This document shows, piece by piece, positions 23,961-35,066 of a DNA stretch of 64,000 nucleotides. Position numbers and translations under genes: made by a program. Position 1 is the stretch's first letter. The number at the start of each line of letters is the position of its first letter. Origin of the DNA: Fallopia convolvulus (Eukaryota; Streptophyta; Magnoliopsida; Caryophyllales; Polygonaceae); NCBI GenBank assembly GCA_964016875.1, contig OZ024726.1, positions 51,448,825-51,512,824 on the forward strand, read 5' to 3'. The notes below the pieces were generated by a model. It worked only from the letters and a program-made list of their open reading frames with translations. It ran no database searches and was not told where the DNA came from.

Positions 23961-26752
23961 CTAGTTTATGACCCGGGCCTTGCCTGGGAACCTTAAAATT
24001 ATCTTTATAATATATTAATTATATATGAATATTTGATTAATGATTTAATTGTTGTATATGTATTGACAACATTTTATATTTCTTCTTTTGTTGCAATGTC
24101 ATGATGGTTTGAAATGATTTTTTAATACTTTGGTAATATCATTCAATATTACTCCCTTAGCATGTTGGCTTGTATAGTTTTAGATCCATTGTTTATGTAT
24201 GTGATTTTTAAGTAAAATAATTTGAACATTGAAAGATTGTATGAAAGTAAAAATATATAAAAACGTTTTCCTTATTAAAGAATGACATAGTGTTAATTAA
24301 AGTACAAAATATAATTTTTTTTACTTATTAAAGAATTGCATAGTGTTAATTAAAGTACAAAATATAAAAATATTTTACTTATTAAAGAACGACATAGTGT
24401 TAAGTAAGGCATGGAGGATTCATCAATGGCATCTTGTATATGCTTATAAAACCTACATTAACGAACATCTTTGTCAAATATAACGAATGATATAACGGTC
24501 GTTCCATCATTAACAACCAAAGTAACTTTAAACTTGTCATGAAATATAATAATCTAAATATATATGACATAAACGTATTTAATGATTAATATTTAATGTA
24601 TTTTATATACCTTGAAATCACATATTTTACAATACGCTTGCAGCCATTGCACCAAAATTCATCATCATATCGTTTTACCTTTTTTTGCATTGTTTACTTG
24701 AATTATAGTACCATCCAAAAGAATCATCAATATCCTCTGCTATGCCAATAGTAACATATTGACCCTTCTGAAAAAATATAAAAGGAGATTCATTTAATTA
24801 ATCATTCTTAATGATATTAAAAAATATTCAAACTAAGATGACTAAATTAAATTTGACAAATATATTAGTTTTGAAAAAATTAATAGATTATCAAGATATA
24901 ATAAAATATTAATGTAAATACCTTTTTTATGTCGAGTATCTCATCAATTATCTTCCATAATTTAATATCTAGGAATTGAATAGGAGATGATTCACTCAAA
25001 ATAGGAGTTATCTTCTTGAGATTAAATGAATTAAAACAATGTTTAAAATAATATTAAAATTAAACATCAATAAATTAATCATTAAAATCAATATCTTAAT
25101 CAATGTTTTAATCAATAAATTTTTACCTATCTTTGAATCCAACAATGTCTGAAATAAGAGGATCATCAATAAAAACTCTAGTAGGACCACGTGCATTAAC
25201 CAATTTCCCTTGCACTACATAAACAAAGTAGTATATTATAGATTAAATAAAATAATAATATTTAAATATATATAATTGTTATATTGTACATAAAACCTAC
25301 CTTTAAAATTTTTCACTCTTGCAAATTGTATGATTATAATGACTAGATCATCGATAGTGCTACCAATATAAGGAGTAAATTGATCAACATATATAAGAGT
25401 CACACATAATACATATGACGACATCGTTCCTACATAAAATTTAAATTAAATCATAATATTAAATAATAAATTAAATTGTATGTATAAAATCATAGCAAAA
25501 TCACTATAACCATATTTCAAAACAAAATCATATTTAAAAACAAAATTTGTTCTCGTACCCATAGTTATACGATAAGATAAAACGTGTTGTAACTTACTAA
25601 GTATTTTTCATCAAGAGTTTTTTGTTGATCTTATCAAAATCAACAAAGTCAAAAGCAGTATGTGGCATAGAATTGTGTTCTATTGTTTTGACATTTGTGC
25701 TCTTGAAAAAAAGGATTTTGTGGGGAAGATGCGTAGGACGAAAACCACCAACAATACTGATTCAAGAAAAGTTTGATAATAAGAATGTCATCTTCTCCAA
25801 TATGTAAAAATCTGTTAGCAACTGATGTATACATAAAGGCGTTAATTTTATGTTTTGGAAAAACACAAAAAAATTCAATGAATATATAGTTATTATACAT
25901 ATTAGAAATTTAGAATAGACTAATTATATTAGAAGAAAACCGTTTGTAAAATAATGAATTTAAGGGGAAAACATTCTCATCTACAAAGATCATCTCTTTG
26001 CCAATAATTTGAGTCTTATCATGAAAGTTGACAATATCCCACATATGTATGCAGCGAATACGTAACTTCCAATTTGTCCTCTTTTTCAAATCCAGATCAC
26101 GAATAAAATTTATAGTAGTAGTCATTGTTCAACTGAAAAAAAAAAAGTAACAAATTTAAGTTAAAAAACTTACATATAGTTCAATTGCATACAACATTAA
26201 CAAAAATTCATGATAATTTCAATTGAATAGGATAAAATATTAACAAAAAAAAAATTAAAACCTGACGGTGAAGATGCTTGAATGGATGCCAATTGCATAG
26301 AAAAAAGAAACGCGAGGATGGAAAACTTATGTTCCAATTAACCTGTATAGGGTTAGTAGAGTATAGATATAGATAGAAAATTTCAAAATAAAAAATAATA
26401 TAATATAAAGAAGATATTCACATAAAAATCCAAAAAGGAAATTAAGGAAAATATAATATAATTTTTTTTTATCAAAATTTAATTTATGCAAGTAATTATA
26501 TAGATATTTGAAATTTTTACCTTTTTATCAAAATTTGATTTAATATAAATATTTTTTTATAAATAGATAAAAAGATAGAGATAAAATAATTTTCGTTATT
26601 TTTAATTAAAATTCGAATTAATTTTTTTCCACATTAATAAATAGAAAGGAATTTAATTTGAAAAATAATATAAATAAATTTTTTTAATATAAGGTGGGGT
26701 CAAAATTAATGTGGTGGTTAGAAAAGTTACAACTTTAATATATAGTTATAGA
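23961..26752 (-). mobile_element. 2.8 kb Helitron carrying an RPA1-like gene (element B)
   Basis: Minus-strand Helitron. The 3' terminus is CTAG (23961-23964) before host T, with the hairpin CCCAGGC-AAG-GCCCGGG about 10 bases upstream. The 5' terminus is TCTATAACTATATATTAAAG ending at 26752, preceded by host A, so the A^T target rule is met. Inside is a decayed replication protein A large-subunit gene in the same orientation. A 50-57 bp unit is repeated three times at about 24268-24410. No Rep/helicase gene is present, so the element is non-autonomous. Confidence 0.72.
24430..26125 (-). pseudogene. RPA1-like (replication protein A 70 kDa subunit) gene, decayed
   Basis: Exon-like pieces on the minus strand follow the RPA1 order: FIRDLDLKK...IRCIHMWDI with IFVDEN (26125-25980); HKINAFMY...EDDILIIK (about 25862-25760), the OB-fold 'G-K-I-A' strand; DDLVIIIIQFARVKNFKG (about 25420-25290); NARGPTRVFID (about 25200-25130); GWYYNSSKQCKK then FWCNGCKR (about 24770-24630), the C-terminal zinc-binding OB fold; and a strand reading FKVTLVVNDGTTV (about 24540-24470). 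RPA binds single-stranded DNA, and plant Helitrons often carry RPA-like genes, probably to assist rolling-circle transposition. A frameshift in an A-run next to CKK breaks the zinc module, so the copy looks non-functional. Confidence 0.72.
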
Positions 26753-27033
26753 TTATAGATAGATATGGTTGTTTTTATTTCAAAGATATATATGTGATCA
26801 TGTGTGCATATTTTTTTCTTACCTTTTATTTTTAATGTATCTTTTATAAATATAATAAATGTAAAGTACTCTTTTTTATCTATTTTGGTCAAATCTACTA
26901 ATATTATTTTATCTTTATGTTTAGTTGGAGATAACTTTTTTTGCCTAATCAACTATTTAAAATTATTATTTTAATAAAGGGGTGATGTGGCGCAACGTGG
27001 TGACAGAAATTGCTCCAACTTTAATTATTAGTA

Positions 27034-27034
<1 letters not shown>
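26753..27034. other. AT-rich Helitron flank
   Basis: The left end holds the displaced 5' tip of element A. The rest is AT-rich sequence ending in the 5' subterminal part of another Helitron (block tgatgtggcgcaacgtggtg at about 26982-27001). No gene. Confidence 0.5.

Positions 27035-27064
<30 letters not shown>
27035..27064. repeat. (TAGA)n microsatellite at a Helitron 5' end
   Basis: Seven or so TAGA units. On the minus strand a Helitron-like 5' start TCTATTACTAATAATTAAAG begins at 27038, directly inside this run. Confidence 0.85.
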
Positions 27065-27373
27065 CATAATATAGTTATAGATAGATAAAATTCTTTTTAA
27101 CATATATAGATACTAAAAATTCAATAAGAAAAGGTGAAATAATATTGCTCATATGTACGAATAAATTTTTAAAATTAAAAAATATAGAAAAATCTTATCA
27201 TCAATATTCTCTAAGATAGTTAAACAAAAGATAAATATTATGAAAAGTAAAAATACACATAATAAAATTTAATTAGAAAAGTTGAAAAAATATAAATAAA
27301 AATTGATTTTTTAAATATGAGGTGGGGTCAGAATCAACGTGGTGGCTTAAATACGATCAGCTTTTATAATATA
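27065..27373 (-). mobile_element. Helitron 5' end remnant (element D)
   Basis: On the minus strand the sequence TATATTATAAAAGCTG followed by the subterminal block agccaccacgttgattctga matches the 5' ends of elements A and B. It abuts the CTAG terminus of the large Helitron at 27374, suggesting that the large element inserted a few bases inside this older 5' end. The 3' end of element D was not found. Confidence 0.5.
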
Positions 27374-27695
27374 CTAGTTGTACCCGTCGTACCATGTACG
27401 ACTATGATTCGATATTTTATAGACATTATAAATAAGATATTAATAAATTAAAATATAATATAAATTTTAATATAAGTAATTTATTGTTCGTAGAATGTAT
27501 AATTTTTTAATCAATATAAATGATTGAATTTAATATTGAGAATGAAGATATATTATTAAGATAAAATAATATATATTGATTTTTAAAGATGATAATGTAT
27601 CAAATGATGAGTATACTAGTATATGCATACCCCCTCTGCCTCTCAACTCTCTCATTCACTCAATTCAATTTTGACTCGCATTTTTATCATTTACT

Positions 27696-28346
27696 TTTGG
27701 TCTGGAAGAGGGCAAAGCCCATGAAATTTTATTAAACTAGTTCATGCTCCCAGGCGGGTACATATCTTCATACAGAAGGTCATGAATCATAGTAGGGGGA
27801 GAGAAATAAAGCATAATGTCCATTGGACTACAATTATGAGAAAATAATTTAGCTAGCCTATCAGCCACCGCATTTGTCTTCCTTGGGGTGTAAGCGATTG
27901 CAAAATCCATCAAAGGAGACTGAAGAAGCTCTTGACACTGTTTTATAAGATAAAACTCAGAGTGAGCAGCTGGGAGAGGCTCCTGAATCATGGTGACGAC
28001 CATTTGCGCATCAGATTCAAATATGATTTTCTGTAGATTCCGTTGCACACAAATGTTCATGGCCGTTGCAAGAGCCATCAGTTCAGCTCTTAATGCAGAG
28101 CCAATTCCAATCGGCGAAGTGAAGGATAGTATGTGATTGCCATTGCTGTCCCTAAGAACACCACCAATCCCAGATTCACCAGGATTACCTCGCGAGGCTC
28201 CATCAACATTAAATTTGCTCCAATTTGGGCTTGGAGGTCTCCAAATCATAGCATTGTCTGCTGGAAGAGTAGAGTTCAGTTGCAGATTTGCCTTCCTCTT
28301 CTGCATAGCATCAGTGTAGTTGGTGGCACAGATTGCCAAATCATAG
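27696..28346 (-). mobile_element. 5'-truncated LINE inserted in the large Helitron
   Basis: Minus-strand LINE tail flanked by an 8 bp direct repeat CATTTACT (27688-27695 and 28347-28354). The 3' UTR has the gggctttgccctcttccag motif of plant LINEs and a short A-rich end. It keeps only an RNase H frame. Confidence 0.75.
27737..28339 (-). CDS. LINE-derived RNase H-like domain protein (200 codons)
   Basis: An uninterrupted 200-codon frame with an RNase H domain: FNVDGASRGNPG near residue 43, RAELMAL near 84, FESDAQMV near 105 and TNAVADRLAK near 159, so the acidic positions and the basic tail motif are present. It is the C-terminus of a LINE ORF2 truncated by insertion. It has no intron and no promoter evidence. 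Because the frame is intact, the insertion is probably recent and post-dates the Helitron that contains it. Confidence 0.7.
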   Translation of the reverse strand: MAICATNYTDAMQKRKANLQLNSTLPADNAMIWRPPSPNWSKFNVDGASRGNPGESGIGGVLRDSNGNHILSFTSPIGIGSALRAELMALATAMNICVQRNLQKIIFESDAQMVVTMIQEPLPAAHSEFYLIKQCQELLQSPLMDFAIAYTPRKTNAVADRLAKLFSHNCSPMDIMLYFSPPTMIHDLLYEDMYPPGSMN

Positions 28347-29067
28347 CATTTACTAGCAGTGAAGTCGCGCGTCGCGCGGCCGATATTCGTCTTTAAGCTT
28401 CAATAGGTGTTTCGCTAATATTTCATTAAACATGAATTTTGCCAAAATAAACCGAAAAACCACAGGAAGCAAATTATACAAAGCATGCTAAATTCATACT
28501 TATTATCCAGTTATTTAAATTTGGCACTTCACGAGGATGACGAAGCTGCATGAGCTTAGCAACACTCTATCTTCTACAGAACTTCATAAAGGTAGGAGAG
28601 TTGATTCATTTCATATCATTCATTGAACACAAACAAAGTCCATAAATATGATCCAGATAAGGTATTTGAATTCACATTCAACCAAATGTGCAATTCCAAA
28701 TAGGATAGATATCAAACAGGAACATCACCATTTAAAACAACAATTACAACAATCGAATGTAAATGAATTATATGAATAAGGTATTAATGCCTTCCATTAA
28801 TGCTTATTTTTCAATCCAGGTTGCATATGAAAGGAAAATAAGATCATAGCAAAAGCTTATAGGCTAATACAAAATCATGAATAGGTACTCTCTAAGCCTT
28901 CTTGGAAAAGAGCTTTGGTTTCGTATTTAGAAATTGGTCTGAACATTCCAGAAATACTCACATAAATAAGAAAAAAAATGATCACTACATAGAAAAACAA
29001 AGATAACAACTTATCAACATATTAATCCTTTAGCCGATGAATCATGCCCTGCAAATAGAGAACTTAC

Positions 29068-29586
29068 CTCAGGCTCCCCATGAACCATGATATCAATATC
29101 AAGCTCCTCCTGAATCTTGACAACCTTGCTGATTTCTTCCTTGATAGATTTGACATACTCTTCCTTAGAGACTTTGCGTACATGATACAAATATGGAAAA
29201 TTAGATAACATGGAGAATCGATAATGTTGTCTAGGAATAGATGTTGAAAGTCACTCACTTGTTGGCCTTGTATTCACGGTGGACTCTCTCCCGAGCTCAA
29301 TAGTCTGAGGGAAAGATCCAATCGTGGTGGTTGGGAGAACAGGGAGGTTAAGCTTCTTCTGTTGATTGTCTAGCCTGGCAGTGACGTTTGTTGCAAGACG
29401 GTGGTCATACTCCTTCAGTGCAGCAGCCTGCAAGGCAAAATGTATTGAACTGGAAAGTTAATTAAAAGAACATGAATATCAGTAAGAAATGTAGAAAAAA
29501 AGACGTACAGCCTGAACATCTGCATTGGTCGCCTTTGGGGAAGACCTCCTTGAAGCTTGAGCAGCAACATTGGCAGAGAAGAAAGC
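29068..29586 (-). pseudogene. methionine synthase (MetE) gene fragment
   Basis: Three exon pieces with introns, minus strand: 29586-29509 (AFFSANVAAQASRRSSP), 29427-29259 (ending in NLPVLPTTTIGSFPQT) and 29171-29068 (KEEYVKSIKEEI...VHGEPE, donor GAG|GTAAGT). They correspond to consecutive middle parts of cobalamin-independent methionine synthase, which transfers the methyl group of methyltetrahydrofolate to homocysteine. Both the N-terminal half and the catalytic C-terminal barrel are missing. A 2 bp insertion after QTIEL shifts the frame before VHREYKA. It lies within the large Helitron, about 50 bases after the UTP25 piece. Confidence 0.85.
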
Positions 29587-29639
29587 CTAGAAGATGTGTA
29601 AAAATAGTACTATAGTAAAGAAGTTTTGTGAAAGTTTAC

Positions 29640-30180
29640 CTTATTCCCTAAAGGGGTCAATTGAATAAGCCTCTTAACAACACGAAGGGCAATGCTTGCC
29701 AATGGAAGTAGAATCAAAACCTGAAAGAGATACCACATTTTATCATCCCATAACAAAATCTGAAACCAAAAACACCACATGAAAGGCATTGCTTGTGGGA
29801 CATTAACCCATATCATTTCTGGAAAATTAAAGACAATTTGCTTGGGTACCAAAAGTAATCAATGATTAAAGAAGAATCTAGAATACCATTGGACGGCAAA
29901 AACCACGATCAAGATAAATATTGTTGATTAGGACTTCATCTTTTCCAGTTTCTTGATTCTTAGCTAGTCTTCCCTCATTCTTCATAACGACATCTCGAGA
30001 TTTAAAGACATGATTAAGCTGTAGATGGGGGAAAAAGTGAAGATATAAACTCAACCAAACATGTGATAAAAGCTTTTATGATGCAGCCTTTATGAGATCA
30101 GAAGGTACTCACTGATTGCATTATATAGGCATCCATCATGCTGGAGTCTTCCTGCATGCCTTTGAGATAAAAGGGTTTCT
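29640..30180 (-). pseudogene. UTP25 / digestive organ expansion factor-like gene fragment
   Basis: Three exon pieces, minus strand: about 30180-30113 (QEDSSMMDAYIMQ, donor TCA|GTGAGT), 30018-29887 (LNHVFKSRDVVMKN...YLDRGF, acceptor ACAG) and 29720-29640 (LILLPLASIALRVVKRLIQL, donor AAG|GTAAAC). Joined, they read like the central part of UTP25, a U3 snoRNP-associated nucleolar protein needed for small-subunit rRNA processing. The two ends of the gene are absent. Identification rests on remembered family sequence; the block ALNHxFxxRDLVxKN and the ILLPLRSIA block are the guide. Confidence 0.65.
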
Positions 30181-31289
30181 TTGCTATTTTTAGAGATAAT
30201 GGACAAACAATTCTCTGGATTTTTATCACATTGAAATAGGAAGAAACAAGAGAAGTAAAGGGCGGAGACATGATTATCATCATCACTGGCACAATATCAA
30301 GATTTAAAGATAGCTAATTTCCCTATAAACATCATGGTGGCTATAAAAGAAAAACAAAATCCAGCAGAGATGTGTAGATTGATATTACATCATTCCACCT
30401 GTTCACCTTCAGCTGCTTCCTAACCCATTTTGTGTGTGGTTCTCGTGGTCATGTGCTTGCACGGTTTCTGGTTGGTGGTCTTATCCAGGCATTCCCCCTC
30501 AGCTTCAAGCCAGGGGTGTGTTCCCATCTTGGCCCCCCAGATTCTGCTGAAGCGGAGGACACTGGGTCATTGTTGTTGTTGTTGTTGTTGCTTTGTTGCT
30601 AAACTTTCTCATCTTAACTTATTCTCTATGTTGGTATGGAGTATTTCATATCCTAAACAATCCACCAACACAAAATGTCCTAATTTACTACTTGAGTTTG
30701 TCTCACCTCATTCTTTATTTTGCATATTTGCTCTTCATTCATCCATTCGGCGTTTTAGTAGACTTGGACGTAGGCAACACAAAACCAATTCATTGTTTCA
30801 AAGAGCTCAATGCACATAAGAGCGTAATTGATGAAGCAAACCAACATTTATCTGTATGTTGCAAGATCATAGATCTCATTTCCAGAAATCATCAATTGAC
30901 AATAAAGTTTATTTACAAAATTGTAATGGTTGCAGGTTGAAAAGGTTAATGCTCCTGAGAACGGGTCAGTGAGCAAAAAATCTACAGAACCACAGATAGC
31001 AATCTTAAACTACTCAGTTTCATGTGTACTGAACCAATCCAAATTTGACAACGAGGCATTGCATAGGAAAGGCAGGTTGACAAAATCAATTTCTACAAGA
31101 AGCTTGTTAAGTTTATGAACAAAGAACAAATATTAAAGTGTCCTTACTACACTATTACTTTCAAACAACAGTAATCATGTTTCCAAGTGGAAAATATTCA
31201 TGCAATATACCAATAGGAACTTAATAAATAAAATAGACATGCAAAAATAAGTTGTTCTTGGCAAATAGCTCAGCAGATGAATTGTTTAC

Positions 31290-31660
31290 CTGCCGCAACA
31301 GTCTGATAAAAGTCTGCGGTAGCTTCATGAATTTCAGTATCAGGACCAACAACAAGGGAACCAACCTGTTTCAACAAGATCATCAAGATAAACAACATTT
31401 ATTATGTGTAGCCAGTAGAGCCAACAAACCCGAAAATATTTATTTTCAGGGACAAAAAAGGGAAAATGGGAAGGGAAGATAGGCACGTCTATGATACATG
31501 AAACACAAAGAATTGATTTAGTATATACCTCATCCAGAAATATTATTGGCCCAATCGGAAGCTCATTAGAAAGAGAAATAACCTTCCCAAAAAGGAGTTA
31601 ACTTTCACCGTAATACTTTGACATGAAAACTTCAAGCCGGACATACAACAGAGGATCCCC
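31290..31660 (-). pseudogene. AAA+ ATPase gene fragment
   Basis: Two exon pieces, minus strand. 31660-31528 reads VFMSKYYGES, an in-frame stop, then FGKVISLSNELPIGPIIFLDE with donor GAG|GTATAT. 31365-31290 reads GPDTEIHEAT with acceptor ACAG and donor CAG|GTAAAC. The SKYYGESE...LF...IIFLDE(V/I)D...RD-E-HEAT pattern is the AAA+ core around Walker B. Walker A lies upstream and is not present. The stop and altered residues (GSL in place of DS) show decay. The particular AAA+ family was not determined. Confidence 0.65.
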
Positions 31661-32219
31661 CTATTCAACAAATAAGAAAGTTAGTGTGACATATCAAAGT
31701 ATAGCTTTGATGGGTGCAGAGAAGCCCATAGGAACACATTGAGACACACACATACATGAAAAAGGTAAAAAACAAAGACAGGGTTGAAGTCCTAGCTTAG
31801 GTATTTCAGATGAAACCTGATCTAATCACAATATCCAAGAATGATGATGGAACATTATAAGAAAAATGAAAAGCATAAACATACAGTTCAATCTCCTTTT
31901 GAATTTTGGCATTGTGGATCAAAACTCAAACAATGATGTCAACAACAGCAAAAAAAATGTGTAATCTAAAAATTTGCATATGCGTATGCTATATTTTCAC
32001 AAAAGACATGGAGAGGTTCTTACTGATTTGGCACAATGGATAAGATTTCAGGTTCCAAAAATATAGGATAAGATGCTGCATAAAAGCTGATGTTACCGAC
32101 AAAACAAATACGGAAACCCAGAAAAATCAGACAGAATAAAGTATAGTCTCACCAAACAGAACTAAAGATGCATGGAGTAATGGATAACTGATTAGTTAAT
32201 GGAGCGATTTTGGCATATG

Positions 32220-32565
32220 GTAGCCATCCGTCTATTTGACCCATTTGCCTTAGATGCCTAGCATGAAAAAGAAAGAGTTAATTACCAAGTTTATATGTGG
32301 TTTTCTCTCTAAACATTTCTAAAAATAGTATGTGGGCATAATAAAACTAATAATTATAAGCATGATTCAATCTCAACACTCATAAAATATCAACCATTAA
32401 AGAACCATAATTAAAACTTATGTGGGAGAAGAAGGCCCACTCATTATTTGTGCGAAGAGAAGCAGGGGTAATCATAGAGTCTGCAACATCTTTGTCAATC
32501 TTCAACACTTCCTCATTGTGAAATATGTTGCTATTTGGAATTGCATATACACATCTCTGGATATT
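32220..32565 (-). pseudogene. unidentified exon-like fragments
   Basis: Two minus-strand stretches look like coding exons of some host gene: about 32560-32420 (contains EVLKIDKDVADSMITPASLR) and about 32280-32220 (contains RQMGQIDGWLPYA). They are in the same orientation as the flanking captured pieces. I do not recognise the family. They could belong to the AAA+ gene upstream of its core or to a fifth gene. Confidence 0.3.
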
Positions 32566-33167
32566 CTTTTATGACTACACAACAATTTTTATATATGTTT
32601 CCAGTTTGCCCCTGTTTTAAAATACAGACTAAATGTGACCTCTGACTTTGTGAGCCCTTTATTTGATTTTGGAGTTCAAAGGGTCAGAAGTAGTAGAAAA
32701 AATAAGAGTTGAGTAACATAAATGAACTAGACAGTAAAGCAGTTATATTGTTTTTTGAAAGAACAATCTTTGTATAACCATTTATGATGTATCTCCTATT
32801 AAGTGTATCGTTTCTTGTCCATGTTATTAGCCCAAATGCATATATAACTTGGATACACCTGATAAGACGATACGACAACAATACTTGATAATTCAAAACA
32901 GAAAAAAAAAATCCAAAAAAAAACACAGGAGACAAACAACAAGATGAATAACACTACCACCTCGAAATATAAGTGACGACATAAACCTAGTCTTGGATAT
33001 GCGCACAAGCCAAAGATGTGACCACACCAGAAACCATGCCCTTTATAATCACATTGCAAGTTATGTAAAAATATAAACTTCAAGGGTACCTATAGTAATT
33101 CGTACAGTTTCATTGAAGTTGCATATAAGAATCTTAATTGCATATAAAAAAAGATTGATGCATTAAT

Positions 33168-33389
33168 CACCCCAAGAAAGTTCAGCAATGTGCTTATAAA
33201 GTGGAACCTGTAATAAATAATCGCACTCAGAATTCAAACGATTGATTCTTTAACCATTAACCAAAGAAAGGGCCTAAAGGGTTAGATCATATACGACAAG
33301 TTAGCTAGATATCATGCCTCTTTTTCAGAAGCCCCCGCTTTACAAGCAGCAATCAAAACTGGTAAGATAGCATTAACACCAAGTTCACC
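33168..33389 (-). pseudogene. enolase (ENO3-like) gene fragment
   Basis: Two exon pieces, minus strand: 33389-33318 (GELGVNAILPVLIAACKAGA, then SEKE) and 33207 to about 33168 (VPLYKHIAELS). They are consecutive in enolase, which converts 2-phosphoglycerate to phosphoenolpyruvate, and the spelling is closest to the plant ENO3 type. The first donor reads GAG|GCATGA, a GC site or a mutated GT. An extra T after ELS would shift the frame. All catalytic parts are missing. The fragment sits near the 5' side of the large Helitron. Confidence 0.8.
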
Positions 33390-34134
33390 CTGTAACATAC
33401 CAAATCAACTCCGGAACATCTAATAAAATAGCAGCGAGAAGAATCACCCCCGCTCTCTTGTTTAGCCACATAACATATATAAATCCTGGAGCAGGTTTCG
33501 TTAGCAAACCGGATCTTGAGGTACCAATTTCCCCTAAACACATCCCTAACTACTCAAAGAGATCCAAACCTATCAAACCATTGATAAGAAAAAGAAGGAC
33601 AAGTTCATTTCAGTTTGTTGAACCAATTGATATGGTGCATTGAACTCTCCAAGACTAAAGAATGCCACAGTTGACATAAAAACATTAAAAACAAAATTCA
33701 ATTGAGAAAGACATTTTCAAACCGATCAATGTGTAGAATTTGATGACGAGAGGCAGAGAATATGAGCCGGCAGTGAGGAATTCGAATTCTTTCTCCCGTC
33801 GTTCCGTCCTGATTCTCTATCTGGTTCTGGCTGTGTAGTTCAATTGAGAACAACAACTTGAAACTGAGATATGCTAACGGTGAAGAAATCTTGCTCCCGA
33901 GACCGTCGTTTCTGTCTTGATTGCATCTTTGGCTTCGGTTCCTTCCTGGGGTTGTTTATCAGTTGAACGAACTTTGAAGAGGCAAAGAAGATATTCCGGT
34001 GGTGAAGAATTCTATCTCCCGAATTCGGCATTCCGTCATGAATCTCTCTCTAGTTCAGGTTACAATCACCGCGGCTCACGCCGTTGCTTCCCTCTAAGGC
34101 AAATGAACCCTAAATTCAAAATCAAGGAAGAAAT

Positions 34135-34430
34135 TAAATGGTATTAAAATCCTAAAGAGATTGGACATGTAATTAAGAATGGAAAGAGAGATAGAATTAG
34201 GAGGTGAAGAGATAAAGACGTGGAGCTATAAGAAAATGAGGAGCATGAGCTGGAAAGTTGAGTTGAATGAAGGGAAAATCAGGGAAGAAATTGAATGGTA
34301 TTAAAACCCTAAAAAGATTGGACATGTAATTAAGAATGGAAAGAGAGATAGAATTAGAATGTGAAGAGATAAAGACGTGGAGCTATCAGAAAATGAGAAA
34401 GTTGAGTTGAATGAAGGGGAGAAGAAGAAT
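34135..34430. repeat. 157 bp imperfect tandem duplication
   Basis: The stretch starting about gtattaaaatcctaaagaga at 34141 recurs at 34298 with small indels, including attggacatgtaattaagaa and gataaagacgtggagctat. It lies just inside the proposed 5' end of the large Helitron. Confidence 0.8.
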
Positions 34431-34525
34431 AGGCTTGAAGAAAATGAACGGATAGGATTTTAAAAATTACTGTAGAAATTAAAATAAGTCAATCTCAGTC
34501 TTTTGTTTTTCATATTTTTATAGTA

Positions 34526-34641
34526 GTGTAGATGTAGATGTAGATGTAGATAGATGTAGATGTAGATGTAGATGTAGATATAGATGTAGATGTAGATATA
34601 GAAGTGTAGATGTAGATATAGATGTAGATGTAGATGTAGAT
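34526..34641. repeat. (GTAGAT)n-type microsatellite
   Basis: About 115 bp of GTAGAT and related units, with some TAGATA variants. The proposed Helitron 5' terminus lies at its left edge. Confidence 0.9.
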
Positions 34642-35066
34642 TAGTGTTATTTATAAACAATTATCAAATAAAATTATAAAGAATCATTTATCAGTAATAT
34701 ATCTATGGCCAATGTGCCATCAATTTTGACTCAGAGGTAGGGGGAGTTTCAAGTCAAAACTATAAATTCTATTTAATAATTGAATTAAAATGGATTGGGT
34801 CAACTGATAAGGGGATCATTCATATTTATCACTTTACTTGAATCTTATACCAACCCATCATTCATCCCCGGCCTATCAGATATTTTTCTCACTTTTCTTT
34901 CATATATTAAAAAATCTTTTTTTTTATGACGTAAGGTTTCAATTTACAACCCAAGTATAAATGAGAGATCGTGAAAACGGCAGCCATAAAACCGATAGAA
35001 ATAAACTAAAACAAATAAAATCACACGAAGTGTAATTACAATGGAAGAAAAAAAGCAATTTCTTTA
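34642..35066. other. gene-free DNA
   Basis: AT-rich sequence between the Helitron/microsatellite and the Stowaway MITE. Nothing recognised. Confidence 0.5.

Larger units (their letters stand above)
27374..34532 (-). mobile_element. 7.2 kb Helitron with captured gene fragments (element E)
   Basis: Minus-strand Helitron. The 3' end is CTAG (27374-27377) before host T, with a perfect 7 bp stem GTCGTAC-ATG-GTACGAC shortly upstream. The proposed 5' end is TCTACACTACTATAAAAATA starting at 34532 after host A, next to a GTAGAT repeat. Inside, all in element orientation, are intron-containing fragments of enolase, an AAA+ ATPase, UTP25 and methionine synthase, plus unidentified exon-like pieces. A LINE inserted later at 27696-28346. 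No Rep/helicase is seen. The 3' end is strong; the 5' end is tentative because it lies beside a microsatellite and differs from the 5' ends of A and B. Confidence 0.7.
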
